DNA of 64,000 nt from the NCBI RefSeq assembly GCF_035555955.1, contig NZ_DATMGA010000039.1:62001-126000 (forward strand). The letters run 5' to 3'. The notes under the pieces are model-generated. The model was not told the DNA's origin and searched no databases. It saw only the letters and a program-made list of their open reading frames with translations. A program made the position numbers and the translations under genes. Source of the stretch: Eoetvoesia sp035555955. Its GTDB lineage: Bacteria > Pseudomonadota > Gammaproteobacteria > Burkholderiales > Burkholderiaceae_B. Positions 45,315-53,085 of the stretch are shown here, piece after piece (position 1 is the stretch's first letter; each line of letters opens with the position of its first letter).

Positions 45315-46124
45315 TTACGCTTTTTCGATGCGGAAATCGCCCTTGTGGTCGACCATGGCCACCACGCGCACGATGCACCCGTCGCCCTTCACCCAGCGCC
45401 AGGGAAATGCCGCGATCGTCACGCGCTTGCCGGTTACCTTGTCCAGGTCGCCGCCCACGTTTTCAATGCCCGGGATTCCGGCGGTCAGCAGCGCCCGATG
45501 AGCCGGCTCCCACAAGGGGAAGTCCTCTTCCACGGCCCGTCCGGTTTCACGCTTGTATTCCTCGCACACTCGAGGCAGCAAAGGGCCGACGCCGTGCGGG
45601 CCGATGGCCGTGCCCAGCGGATGGTCCAGCGCCTGCTGATCCACGCCGACCATCTTCACGCCTTTTTCCGCCAGCCACTCTCCCGCCTCCTTGTATAGCC
45701 CTGGCGAGTAAGCGTAGTACATGGAATTGTCGCCGTAGTGGTGATGCCAGCCGGTATTGATGATGACGATGTCGCCCTTCTGGATTTTCGGGTAGGCGTT
45801 TTCCAGATCCTTGGGCGTAATCACCTCCCACTTCTTTTTCGGGATGCTGACGACGACGCCGGTTCCGAAAAAGCGGTCCAAGGGGATTTCTTCCAGGAAC
45901 GGCGTGCCTTCGACCACATGGGCTGGTGCGTCGATGTGCGTGCCGCTATGCATCACCGTGGTAATGCGCTGCGTCAGCACGCCGCTTTTGGCCATGTAAT
46001 GCAGCCGCTCGATTTTCACGTCTTCGAAATACGGCCAATTGGGGACGCCATGCCCCCAGGGATGGCTCAACTCCACGAACTCGATACCGTCGGTGTTTGA
46101 TGGGGGGGTTGCCGGATATTCCAT
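45315..46124 (-). CDS. Cyclase-family metal-dependent hydrolase (isatin hydrolase / KynB-like)
   Basis: 269 aa from ATG 46124, with GGAG nine nt upstream; an ATG five codons earlier lacks a ribosome-binding site. The metal motif HSGTHIDAPAHVV is intact, with DIVIINTGWHHHY and GVDQQALDHPLGTAIGPHGV further on. The superfamily includes kynurenine formamidase and isatin hydrolase, which open amide or lactam bonds. It is the first gene of the catabolic operon and sits 52 nt after the predicted transcription start. Confidence 0.88.
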   Translation of the reverse strand: MEYPATPPSNTDGIEFVELSHPWGHGVPNWPYFEDVKIERLHYMAKSGVLTQRITTVMHSGTHIDAPAHVVEGTPFLEEIPLDRFFGTGVVVSIPKKKWEVITPKDLENAYPKIQKGDIVIINTGWHHHYGDNSMYYAYSPGLYKEAGEWLAEKGVKMVGVDQQALDHPLGTAIGPHGVGPLLPRVCEEYKRETGRAVEEDFPLWEPAHRALLTAGIPGIENVGGDLDKVTGKRVTIAAFPWRWVKGDGCIVRVVAMVDHKGDFRIEKA

Positions 46125-46151
46125 TTGTCTGCGCTCCATTTATTTTCGCAA

Positions 46152-46211
46152 TTCGGTACGACTGAATCGTACTTCGGTACGAATAATCCGATAGCGCGCA
46201 AACGATGTCAA
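46152..46211 (-). promoter_or_regulatory. Promoter and palindromic operator of the catabolic operon
   Basis: On the minus strand, TTGACA (46211-46206), 17 nt spacer and GATTAT (46188-46183) form a good sigma70 promoter. Directly downstream is the palindrome TCGTAC-TTCG-GTACGA (46167-46182), which would cover the transcription start. The 10-mer TTCGGTACGA occurs twice, at 46152-46161 and 46173-46182, exactly 21 bp (two helical turns) apart. This layout suits repression by a dimeric regulator, perhaps the IclR protein at 35592. Confidence 0.65.
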
Positions 46212-46230
46212 TAAATTTAAATGTGCAAAT

Positions 46231-46267
46231 GCAAAACTCCAGCCATTTCCCATGGCTGGAGTTTTGC
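46231..46267. terminator. Strong bidirectional hairpin terminator after the sulfatase gene
   Basis: Perfect 16-bp inverted repeat GCAAAACTCCAGCCAT / ATGGCTGGAGTTTTGC with a 5-nt loop. On the minus strand it ends TTTTGCATTT. It separates the sulfatase gene from the promoter of the catabolic operon, showing that the two are independent transcription units. Confidence 0.8.
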
Positions 46268-46388
46268 AGTTTTCCCTATGAGATTTCTGGTTAATGCGAC
46301 GCAATAAAAAATTTTTTAATGCGGATGGCCTTAACCGATTAGCAATACCTATAACCCGCAATACGGTACAAAATCGGAAGCCTGATAC

Positions 46389-47975
46389 CTACCAGACCCC
46401 GATTTTCATGAAGCCCAGGTTTTTCCAGCCTTCGGTCGTCCGTTCGACGGTGGCGTTATCGATGGTGGTGCGGCGCTTGCGCTCCATCAGCCAGTCGGCA
46501 AGCCGGTCCTTCATGCACCGGCGCACCTCCTCGTACTGTGGGTCTTCGCCCAGATCGCGGATTTCCTGGGGGTCGTCGCGCATGTCGAAAAGCTGCGGGC
46601 GAAAGCCCTGGTAGTGAATGTATTTCCAGCGCGAGTCGCGCACCATCCAGGCATAGCATTCGTCGGGCTTGCGGTTCAGTAAAACGCGCGCATCGCGAAA
46701 GGCATAGTCCAGTTCGCTGAACACGCAATCCCGCCAGTCGTCGACCTGTTCACCTTGCAATATCGGGCGCAGCGAACGCCCCTCCAGCAAGTGGTCGGAA
46801 AGAGGCAGGCCCAGGGCTTCCAGCATGGTGGGCAGCACGTCGACACTTTCGACGAAACGGCTTTCCGCCGTGCCCCGGGTGGCGTCCGCCGATTTTCTTG
46901 GATCGACCACGATCAGGGGCACGCGAACCGCCTGTTCGTAGAACAGCTCTTTTTCGCCCAGGCCGTGATCGCCCAGTTGATCGCCATGATCAGAGCAAAA
47001 AACAATCAGCGTATCGTCCAGGCGTCCCAAGGCCTCCAGCTCGGTCATCAGCCGGCCGATATGATCGTCGACCTCCTTGATCAGCCCCATGTAGGTCGGG
47101 CGCACGTGCCGCACGACGTCTTCCTTGCCGTAGCTGATGCAGTCCTCATGGGCCTGGCGATACGCCTGCAGCACAGGATGCGGCGCGGTGGTTTCCGCCG
47201 CGGGGGAAATGATGGGGCCGGTATCGGCATCGCGATACATGTCGTGATAGGGTTTGGGCGCCATCAGCGGCCAATGCGGCTTGATGTACGACAGGTGCAG
47301 CACCCAGGGCTGATCGCCCTTCGCACGGATGTACTCCAGCGCGCGATCCGTCATGTAGGCTGTCTCGGAATGCCGGCGATCGACACGAGCGGGGAAATGG
47401 GCATTGCGCAACAGCCATCCGCTGACGGCCTGCCCATTGTCATCCAAGGCCCCTATGGCGTAATCCGTCCAGGGGTCCGGGCTATCGTAGCCCTGTGCGC
47501 GCAAGTAGTCCGCGTACCCGCTTTCGCTGCCCGGACTGCTGTGGCCGTCGTAGCGATCCAGTTCGGAAAAACCGCCCTGCAGGTAATGGCGGCCCAGCGA
47601 GCTATCGGCATCCAGGCCAAACCGCTGCAGGCCGAGCTTGTCCGGGATGACATGCGTCTTGCCCGCCAGCATCGCCTCCAGGCCGGCGCCCTTCAGGAAG
47701 TCGCCCAGCGTGTTCTGCACCACCGACAAGGGCACGTAGTTCCAGGTGGCACCATGACTGCTTACATAGCGCCCCGTGTAATACGACATGCGCGAGGGCA
47801 CGCAACATGCGGACTGCACATAGGCCGCATCGAAGCGCACTCCCCGTTTCGCCAGGCCGTCGATGTTCGGGGTGTCAAGCACGCGATGCCCGTAGCAGGA
47901 CAGATAATCCCAACGCAATTGGTCGCACATGATGAACAGCACATTGCGAACCCTCTCCTGGCCAACCATAGTCAT
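46389..47975 (-). CDS. Sulfatase-family hydrolase
   Basis: 528 aa from ATG 47975, with AAGG eight nt upstream (ATG 48002 is an alternative). Alkaline-phosphatase superfamily features: metal-binding D18 in MCDQLRWDYLSCYGH, the formylglycine motif CVPSR (Cys58), GKTHVIPDKLG, and FCSDHGDQLGDHG for the second metal side. Type I sulfatases convert the motif Cys to formylglycine and cleave sulfate esters, or in some relatives phosphonate/phosphate monoesters. No signal peptide is seen, so it is probably cytoplasmic. The divergent LysR gene is its likely regulator. Substrate unknown. Confidence 0.88.
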   Translation of the reverse strand: MTMVGQERVRNVLFIMCDQLRWDYLSCYGHRVLDTPNIDGLAKRGVRFDAAYVQSACCVPSRMSYYTGRYVSSHGATWNYVPLSVVQNTLGDFLKGAGLEAMLAGKTHVIPDKLGLQRFGLDADSSLGRHYLQGGFSELDRYDGHSSPGSESGYADYLRAQGYDSPDPWTDYAIGALDDNGQAVSGWLLRNAHFPARVDRRHSETAYMTDRALEYIRAKGDQPWVLHLSYIKPHWPLMAPKPYHDMYRDADTGPIISPAAETTAPHPVLQAYRQAHEDCISYGKEDVVRHVRPTYMGLIKEVDDHIGRLMTELEALGRLDDTLIVFCSDHGDQLGDHGLGEKELFYEQAVRVPLIVVDPRKSADATRGTAESRFVESVDVLPTMLEALGLPLSDHLLEGRSLRPILQGEQVDDWRDCVFSELDYAFRDARVLLNRKPDECYAWMVRDSRWKYIHYQGFRPQLFDMRDDPQEIRDLGEDPQYEEVRRCMKDRLADWLMERKRRTTIDNATVERTTEGWKNLGFMKIGVW

Positions 47976-48130
47976 CGCTACTACCTTTTCCAAAGTTTCC
48001 ATTTCCCGACAGCGGAAAATCACCTGCTGCTACTATGTCAGACACGGAAAAAGCCGGCCAATGAAAATTGCCGCGCCCCTGATAACCGTCTCGTAATACA
48101 GCCCATTCCTTTCTTTCTACAGGAAATGCC

Positions 48131-49102
48131 ATGGCACGATTAGACTGGTACATACGCGCCAACCTGCGGCCGCGTCACTTCCAACTGCTGGTGGCCCTGG
48201 ACGAGCTGCGCCATGTCGGCCGCGTCGCGGATTACCTGAACATCACCCAACCGGCCGTCTCCAAGTCGCTGAGCGAACTCGAGCGTGGCCTGGAGGTGCG
48301 GCTGTTCGAGCGCGACCCCAAAGGCCTCATTCCCACCGCTTTCGGCGAATGCCTGATCCGGTTTTCACGCTCGGTGCTGCGCGAGCTCAACACGACCCGC
48401 GACGAATTGCGGCACCTGAAAGCCGGCACCACCGGCAGCATACGCATCGGCATGCTGCCGGTGGCCGCGCCCGCGCTGGTGCCGCGCAGCGTCATCCTCC
48501 TCAAGGAAGAGGCCCCCGCCACGACGGTCGTTCTGGTGGAAGGAAACTCGGACAGCCTCTTGCCCATGCTGCAAGAGGGCAAGCTCGACATCATCGTGGG
48601 CACCCTGCCGAGCGCGCCGCGGCACACAGGCCTTGAACTCCAGCCGCTGCATCCGGGCGAGGCCATCGTCGCGGTATGCGGAACACGGAACCCCCTGGCC
48701 GGCAGGGAAAAAATCACCGTGCAGGACCTGGCCGGCTACCCCCTGATCATTCCGCCACCCGACGCCATCTTCCGCGAGCACGTCGACGCCATCATGGATT
48801 ACTTTGACATGCCGCTACCGGCCGGCGCCATCGAATCCGGCTCGATGACCGCGTCCAACACCTTCATCCGCGACGCCAACGCCATCAGCTTTTATTCGCA
48901 GCATCTGGCCCAGCATTACTCGCGCGTCAGCGGCATCAGCATCCTGCCGCTGAAGATGCCCCCCGCCATCGTAACGGCGCCCATCGGCGTCGTTTGGCCC
49001 AAGCACGTCGAAATGCCGGCCTCGACCAGACTGCTGATAGAAAAACTGGCCGAGGTGATCGATTCGGTATTCGATACCGGGGTCGAAGGCCAGGGCCTGT
49101 AA
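48131..49102 (+). CDS. LysR-family regulator divergent from the sulfatase gene
   Basis: 323 aa. HTH at about 15-75 (FQLLVALDELRHVGRVADYLNITQPAVSKSLSELERGLEVRLFERD) and a GbpR/CbbR-like substrate-binding domain. The start has AGGAAA seven nt upstream. The 155-bp intergenic region to the sulfatase gene should carry its binding sites, but no clear T-N11-A palindrome was picked out. Members of this group control sugar and sulfur compound use. Confidence 0.88.
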   Translation: MARLDWYIRANLRPRHFQLLVALDELRHVGRVADYLNITQPAVSKSLSELERGLEVRLFERDPKGLIPTAFGECLIRFSRSVLRELNTTRDELRHLKAGTTGSIRIGMLPVAAPALVPRSVILLKEEAPATTVVLVEGNSDSLLPMLQEGKLDIIVGTLPSAPRHTGLELQPLHPGEAIVAVCGTRNPLAGREKITVQDLAGYPLIIPPPDAIFREHVDAIMDYFDMPLPAGAIESGSMTASNTFIRDANAISFYSQHLAQHYSRVSGISILPLKMPPAIVTAPIGVVWPKHVEMPASTRLLIEKLAEVIDSVFDTGVEGQGL

Positions 49103-49152
49103 CCGCCACGCAAAACGCAGTGCGCCGGCGGCCGACCGGCCACTCTTGAAGA

Positions 49153-50133
49153 TTAAAGGGGATCGTCGGGACGAGCCATGCGCCCGGCGGGAACCCGGCC
49201 CGGAGCCAGGTATGGCTTCAGGGCGCCCTGCAGGGTTTTCGGGCTGTTGGTCATGATGCCGCGCACGCCCAGGGAAAGGTAGGTGTTCATCGGGTTGGGT
49301 TTATCCAGCGTCCAGATGTAGTTGAACTGAACCTTGCCCTGTTTTTCGGCCGCCACGCCGACCTTGAATACCTTCTCGTAATTGCCGTCAAAATTGGCCG
49401 AGATGCCGTTGCCGTATGCCACCTTGCCCGGTGCATATTCGTTCAACAGCTCGATGGCGCTGAGTGCAAACTCCTCCTTATTGCCATTTTCGTCGATGCT
49501 GAAGTAAATACGGTTCGCATAGGACGTCGAGCGCGCGGCCTGGGCAGCGGCCATGATGTAGGCATGGAACTTTTCCTTGTCGACGCCGACGATCACCTTT
49601 CCTTTGTAGCCTTTGCCAAACAAATCCTTGACCAGGGCGGCAATGACATTGCGTCCCGCCGCGGCGCGCGCCGCCTGGCTCGCAGCCACGCTGCCGCCGA
49701 CCTTACTGTCGACGATGAACAGGGCAATCGAGGATTTCGTGGCGAGGGTATTCATGAAACCGCGCGCGGTTTCATTGACCAGGCAGGCGTCCTTCCCCGA
49801 CTTGACGGTCTCTGTTTTCGGAAGATCGGGATCGGGCTTGTAAGTGGGGCTGACCGACATCATCTGGACACAGATATCCGTTTCGTTCCATGCATACCAC
49901 CCTGTCGGGAACTGGCACTCGCATATCGTGCCGTGCTGGAACTTGAGAACCTCGCCATTGTCGGTAAAGCGCAGATCGGCCTCGATGCCATTGGCGCCAT
50001 TGCTCACGGCCCAATCGATGTACTTGGAGTGATTGACCGCGTGGGCAATGTTGTAATAAAGCACGTCGGCCTGGGCCGCGGTGGCAAAGAACGACAATGG
50101 CAGAAGACAGGCGATCAGGAATTGTCGAAACAT
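49153..50133 (-). CDS. Secreted sphingomyelinase D / phospholipase D-like enzyme
   Basis: 326 aa with a clear signal peptide (MFRQFLIACLLPLSFFATAA, cleavage near QA-DV). The spider/Corynebacterium SMaseD signature is intact: HAVN (H31), GANGIEADLRF (E51, D53), HGTICEC (H67, C71, C73), and VDSK (D142, K144). A C-terminal YIWTLDKPN and GIMTNSP segment follows. The chain ends ARPDDPL, close to the SMD-tail consensus (ATxxDNPW). This family cleaves the choline headgroup of sphingomyelin and lysophospholipids, often by transphosphatidylation. About 30 extra residues, including two more cysteines (C88, C117), lie between C73 and D142. It is the second gene of an operon behind a propeller lipoprotein. 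Host-directed or competitor-directed activity is inference. Confidence 0.85.
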   Translation of the reverse strand: MFRQFLIACLLPLSFFATAAQADVLYYNIAHAVNHSKYIDWAVSNGANGIEADLRFTDNGEVLKFQHGTICECQFPTGWYAWNETDICVQMMSVSPTYKPDPDLPKTETVKSGKDACLVNETARGFMNTLATKSSIALFIVDSKVGGSVAASQAARAAAGRNVIAALVKDLFGKGYKGKVIVGVDKEKFHAYIMAAAQAARSTSYANRIYFSIDENGNKEEFALSAIELLNEYAPGKVAYGNGISANFDGNYEKVFKVGVAAEKQGKVQFNYIWTLDKPNPMNTYLSLGVRGIMTNSPKTLQGALKPYLAPGRVPAGRMARPDDPL

Positions 50134-50187
50134 GTTCAGGGCTTTATGGAATGTCGGATACATGGGGAATGAATACATATGGGGTTG

Positions 50188-51324
50188 CTATTGCGCCAGA
50201 AAGCGGGTGGCGATGCAGCTGTCGGCTATGCTGCCGTCCGCCTCGATGCCGCAGCCATAGACGCTGTCGTTGTACAGGCTGGTAATGAACATGGCCGGGG
50301 ATGCGGCGCTACCGCTTAGCACGAAGTCGCTGGTGACGGCAAAGCCCTCTATCCCGTAGGGGGTGCAGTCGGCGAAGTCGGCGCCGCCCCCCGTAAGCTT
50401 GCAATGCGTGATGGTGCTGCTGCGGGCATTGGCAACGTAGACATTGGCGCCGGCAGTATCGGCGGCAATCTTCAGAATGCCGGCGAAGCGCTGCTCGTTG
50501 TCGCCGTCGATTGCGTGGCAGGACGAAAGCGAGGCATCGTTCCCAACACTGCAAACCGCCACGCTGTCGTCGAGATTGCCGATATAGGCGTACTTGCCGT
50601 CGGGGGAAAATGCGATCGTGGTAGGAGCCGTGAACGTGCCGTCGTTCTGGGCCTGGCAGGTGCTGGGCATGCCGTTGGGCGCAAGCGTGCAGGCGGTTAC
50701 TTCGGACTTGGTTTCGCCGTTCAGGAAATACGCGTGGGTGCCGTAGGCGCCCGAGACCAGCCCGATCGAAACGGGCGTGTCCAGCGCGCCATTGGCGTCG
50801 GTCACCGTGCAGCTGCCGAAAGTGCCGTCGCCGGCAATCGTACAGACAGTCAACGTATTGTCTTCGTTGGCGACATAGGCCATTGTGCCTTCTGCATTGA
50901 CGGCCAGGAACTCCGGATCCGTGAAGGTGCCGCCCCCCGTTGCCGGCGCGCACGACGAGATCGAACCGCCGGCGCCATCGCATACGAGTATGGAATCGGC
51001 ATTGTCCTGCAGAAAATACACCGAGCCGGTGCGCGCATTCACCACCATCTGGTGCACGACGTCGGCGCCGTTCAGTTCCTGATTCTCGCAGGCGGAAAGA
51101 TCGCCGGAGGCTCCGATGCTGCACGTGGTGAGCGTGTCGTCCTCGCTGAGGATGCGCAGCAGGCTTTGCGAACTATCGACTTTTTGAATGGCCAGGTTTT
51201 TGGGGCGATAGAACGCATCCGCGCTTTCCGTGGAGGCATTATTGCCCGAGCTCCCGTCGTCCGAACATCCCACAAGGGACAAGGCCGACGCGAGGACTAC
51301 CAATGCGGTAACAACTTTTTTCAT
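50188..51324 (-). CDS. Lipoprotein with seven cysteine-paired repeats (predicted beta-propeller)
   Basis: 378 aa. Signal peptide with lipobox LVGC (Cys20). Seven repeats of 46-51 aa each contain one C-x(9-11)-C pair: C68-C79, C115-C125, C161-C172, C212-C223, C258-C269, C308-C320 and C358-C370. Several repeats include SPDGKYAYIGN-like or EGTMAYVANEDNT strands typical of YVTN/lactonase-type propellers. Seven units fit a seven-bladed propeller with a disulfide in each blade. The spacing to the downstream phospholipase start is 54 bp, so they are probably co-expressed. A partner, inhibitor or lipid-binding role can be imagined but not shown. No close named family is recognised. Confidence 0.75.
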   Translation of the reverse strand: MKKVVTALVVLASALSLVGCSDDGSSGNNASTESADAFYRPKNLAIQKVDSSQSLLRILSEDDTLTTCSIGASGDLSACENQELNGADVVHQMVVNARTGSVYFLQDNADSILVCDGAGGSISSCAPATGGGTFTDPEFLAVNAEGTMAYVANEDNTLTVCTIAGDGTFGSCTVTDANGALDTPVSIGLVSGAYGTHAYFLNGETKSEVTACTLAPNGMPSTCQAQNDGTFTAPTTIAFSPDGKYAYIGNLDDSVAVCSVGNDASLSSCHAIDGDNEQRFAGILKIAADTAGANVYVANARSSTITHCKLTGGGADFADCTPYGIEGFAVTSDFVLSGSAASPAMFITSLYNDSVYGCGIEADGSIADSCIATRFLAQ

Positions 51325-51370
51325 GGGTGGGAATTTTTTCGAATAGAGATATAGGGCAACGACGTACAGT

Positions 51371-51409
51371 AAAAAAACAGCCCGTGCGGCATGACTCCTC
51401 TCGGGCTGT
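51371..51409 (-). terminator. Terminator/attenuator in the leader of the propeller-SMaseD operon
   Basis: Read on the minus strand, ACAGCCCG (8-bp stem) and CGGGCTGT enclose a 17-nt loop and are followed by seven T residues. It lies 47 bp upstream of the lipoprotein start and there is no minus-strand gene upstream that it could end. It may therefore be an attenuator controlling the operon. Confidence 0.55.
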
Positions 51410-51698
51410 AAAAGGCTTCAACACATGCAGTAATACTTATTTCATATGGAAATATAATTGTGTCTGAAAGGCATATGAATTACAAGGAGCTTAACGGGCA
51501 TCCGCCCGTTTGCCAGGCCGCGCAGCTCCGGAACAGCGTGCTCTCCTGAAGTCCAGCCCCGGGGCAAGCCTATGGCATGCTTGGGCACTCAATCACTTCA
51601 ACCTTGAAAGGTTCAGGCTATCTACCGGCCTGCAACCGATGCGGCCGCCGAAGCATTAAACTCAGTCACCGCTTCAAACCTCCAAGGCTTGCATCACC
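51410..51698. other. Divergent intergenic region (leader of lipoprotein operon / LLM gene promoter)
   Basis: Together with the attenuator this forms a 374-bp region between divergent genes. It holds an AT-rich block (51430-51480) and a second hairpin AACGGGC-ATCC-GCCCGTT at 51493-51510 without a T-run. No protein gene or recognised riboswitch family is seen. Confidence 0.4.
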
Positions 51699-52721
51699 AT
51701 GAAGAAAATCGGGTTTCTTTCCTTCGGCCACTGGACGCCGTCGCATCAATCGCAAACGCGCTCCGCCTCGGACACGCTCTTGCAATCCATAGATCTTGCC
51801 GCGGCCGCTGAAGAGCTCGGGCTGGATGGCGCGTATTTTCGCGTCCACCACTTCGCCCGCCAGCTCTCTTCGCCATTCCCGCTGCTTGCCGCGGTGGGCG
51901 CCAGAACACGGCGCATTGAAATAGGCACGGCGGTGATCGACATGCGTTACGAAAACCCTCTCTACATGATCGAGGATGCCGGCGCGGCCGATCTCATCGC
52001 GGGCGGACGCCTGCAATTGGGGATCAGCCGGGGTTCGCCGGAGCAGGTGATCGACGGCTGGCGCTATTTCGGGTTCCAGCCCGCCGAAGGGCAAACCGAC
52101 GCGGACATGGGGCGCCAGCATGCCGAAGTCTTTCTCAAGCTGCTGCAAGGCGAAGGCTTTGCGCAGCCGAGCCCTCGCCCCATGTTCCCCAACCCGCCGG
52201 GCCTCTTGCGTCTCGAACCGCTGTCGGAAGGGCTGCGCGAGAGAATCTGGTGGGGCGCGGGCTCCAACGCCACGGCTGTCTGGGCTGCGAGGCTAGGCAT
52301 GAACCTGCAAAGCTCGACCCTGAAAAATGATGAAACCGGCGAAGCTTTCCACGTCCAGCAAGCAGCGCAAATCCGGGCATACAAGGCCGCCTGGAAAGAG
52401 GCCGGCCACGCGCGGGAGCCGCGGGTCTCGGTCAGCCGCAGTATTTTCGCGCTGATGGATGACCGGGACCGGGCCTACTTCGGCCGCCCGGAAGAAAACA
52501 CCGATCAAGTCGGCTTCATTGACGACAAGACACGGGCGGTGTTCGGCCGCAGCTACGCCGCCGAGCCGGACAAACTCATCGAGCAGTTGAAGAAGGACGA
52601 GGCCATCGCCGAAGCCGACACACTTCTGCTGACGGTTCCGAACCAGCTCGGCGTGGACTACAACGCGCACGTGATCGAGGCGATCCTGACCCACGTGGCC
52701 CCCGCGCTGGGCTGGCGATAA
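51699..52721 (+). CDS. LLM-class flavin-dependent monooxygenase
   Basis: 340 aa luciferase-like TIM barrel. Motifs: AAAAEELGLDGAYFRVHHFA at the N-terminus, RIEIGTAVIDMRYENPLYMIEDAGAADLIAGGRLQLGISRGSPEQV, and the C-terminal ADTLLLTVPNQLGVDYN. It likely uses FMNH2 or F420 and oxygen to oxidise an organic substrate. It stands alone between the SMaseD operon and the toxin-antitoxin genes. Substrate is not predictable. Confidence 0.87.
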   Translation: MKKIGFLSFGHWTPSHQSQTRSASDTLLQSIDLAAAAEELGLDGAYFRVHHFARQLSSPFPLLAAVGARTRRIEIGTAVIDMRYENPLYMIEDAGAADLIAGGRLQLGISRGSPEQVIDGWRYFGFQPAEGQTDADMGRQHAEVFLKLLQGEGFAQPSPRPMFPNPPGLLRLEPLSEGLRERIWWGAGSNATAVWAARLGMNLQSSTLKNDETGEAFHVQQAAQIRAYKAAWKEAGHAREPRVSVSRSIFALMDDRDRAYFGRPEENTDQVGFIDDKTRAVFGRSYAAEPDKLIEQLKKDEAIAEADTLLLTVPNQLGVDYNAHVIEAILTHVAPALGWR

Positions 52722-52749
52722 CCACAATACCGTACGCAAACTCGACATC

Positions 52750-52797
52750 TTGCTATGCCCTGCTCGTTAGCCTAAAATGCATCACAATTGCAATGCA
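52750..52797 (+). promoter_or_regulatory. Promoter and palindromic operator of the toxin-antitoxin pair
   Basis: TTGCTA (52750-52755), 17 nt and TAAAAT (52773-52778) form a sigma70-like promoter. It is followed by the imperfect 20-bp palindrome TGCAT-CA-CAATTG-CA-ATGCA (52778-52797), 16 of 20 positions symmetric. It ends 12 bp before the antitoxin ATG, where a ribbon-helix-helix antitoxin would bind for autorepression. Confidence 0.65.
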
Positions 52798-52809
52798 AAA
52801 TGACGTCCC

Positions 52810-53085
52810 ATGAAAACCGCCACCTTCCCTCCGCTCAGAGTCGACCCCCTGTTGCGCCAGGACACCGAAAGCGTTCTGCGTGAAGGAGAAAGCCTGTCCC
52901 AGTTCATCGAGCAAGCCGTACGAAGCCAGGTCGAATTGCGCAAGGCCAACGATGCCTTCCTGGCGCGCGGCCTGGCTTCGCGCGATCATGCACGGCAAAC
53001 CGGTCATTATGTGGATGCCGAGACGGTATTGAACAAACTTCAGACGAAGTTGGATGCGGCCAAGAAGCGTAGCAGCAAGGCATGA
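52810..53085 (+). CDS. ParD-like antitoxin
   Basis: 91 aa. The N-terminal short beta strand and helices (MKTATFPPLRVDPLLRQDTESVL then EGESLSQFIEQAVRSQVEL) fit a ribbon-helix-helix DNA-binding domain. The C-terminal half is charged and likely wraps the toxin. Its last codons overlap the toxin start by 4 nt (ATGA), a typical arrangement giving coupled translation. It should repress its own promoter through the palindrome just upstream. Confidence 0.8.
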   Translation: MKTATFPPLRVDPLLRQDTESVLREGESLSQFIEQAVRSQVELRKANDAFLARGLASRDHARQTGHYVDAETVLNKLQTKLDAAKKRSSKA

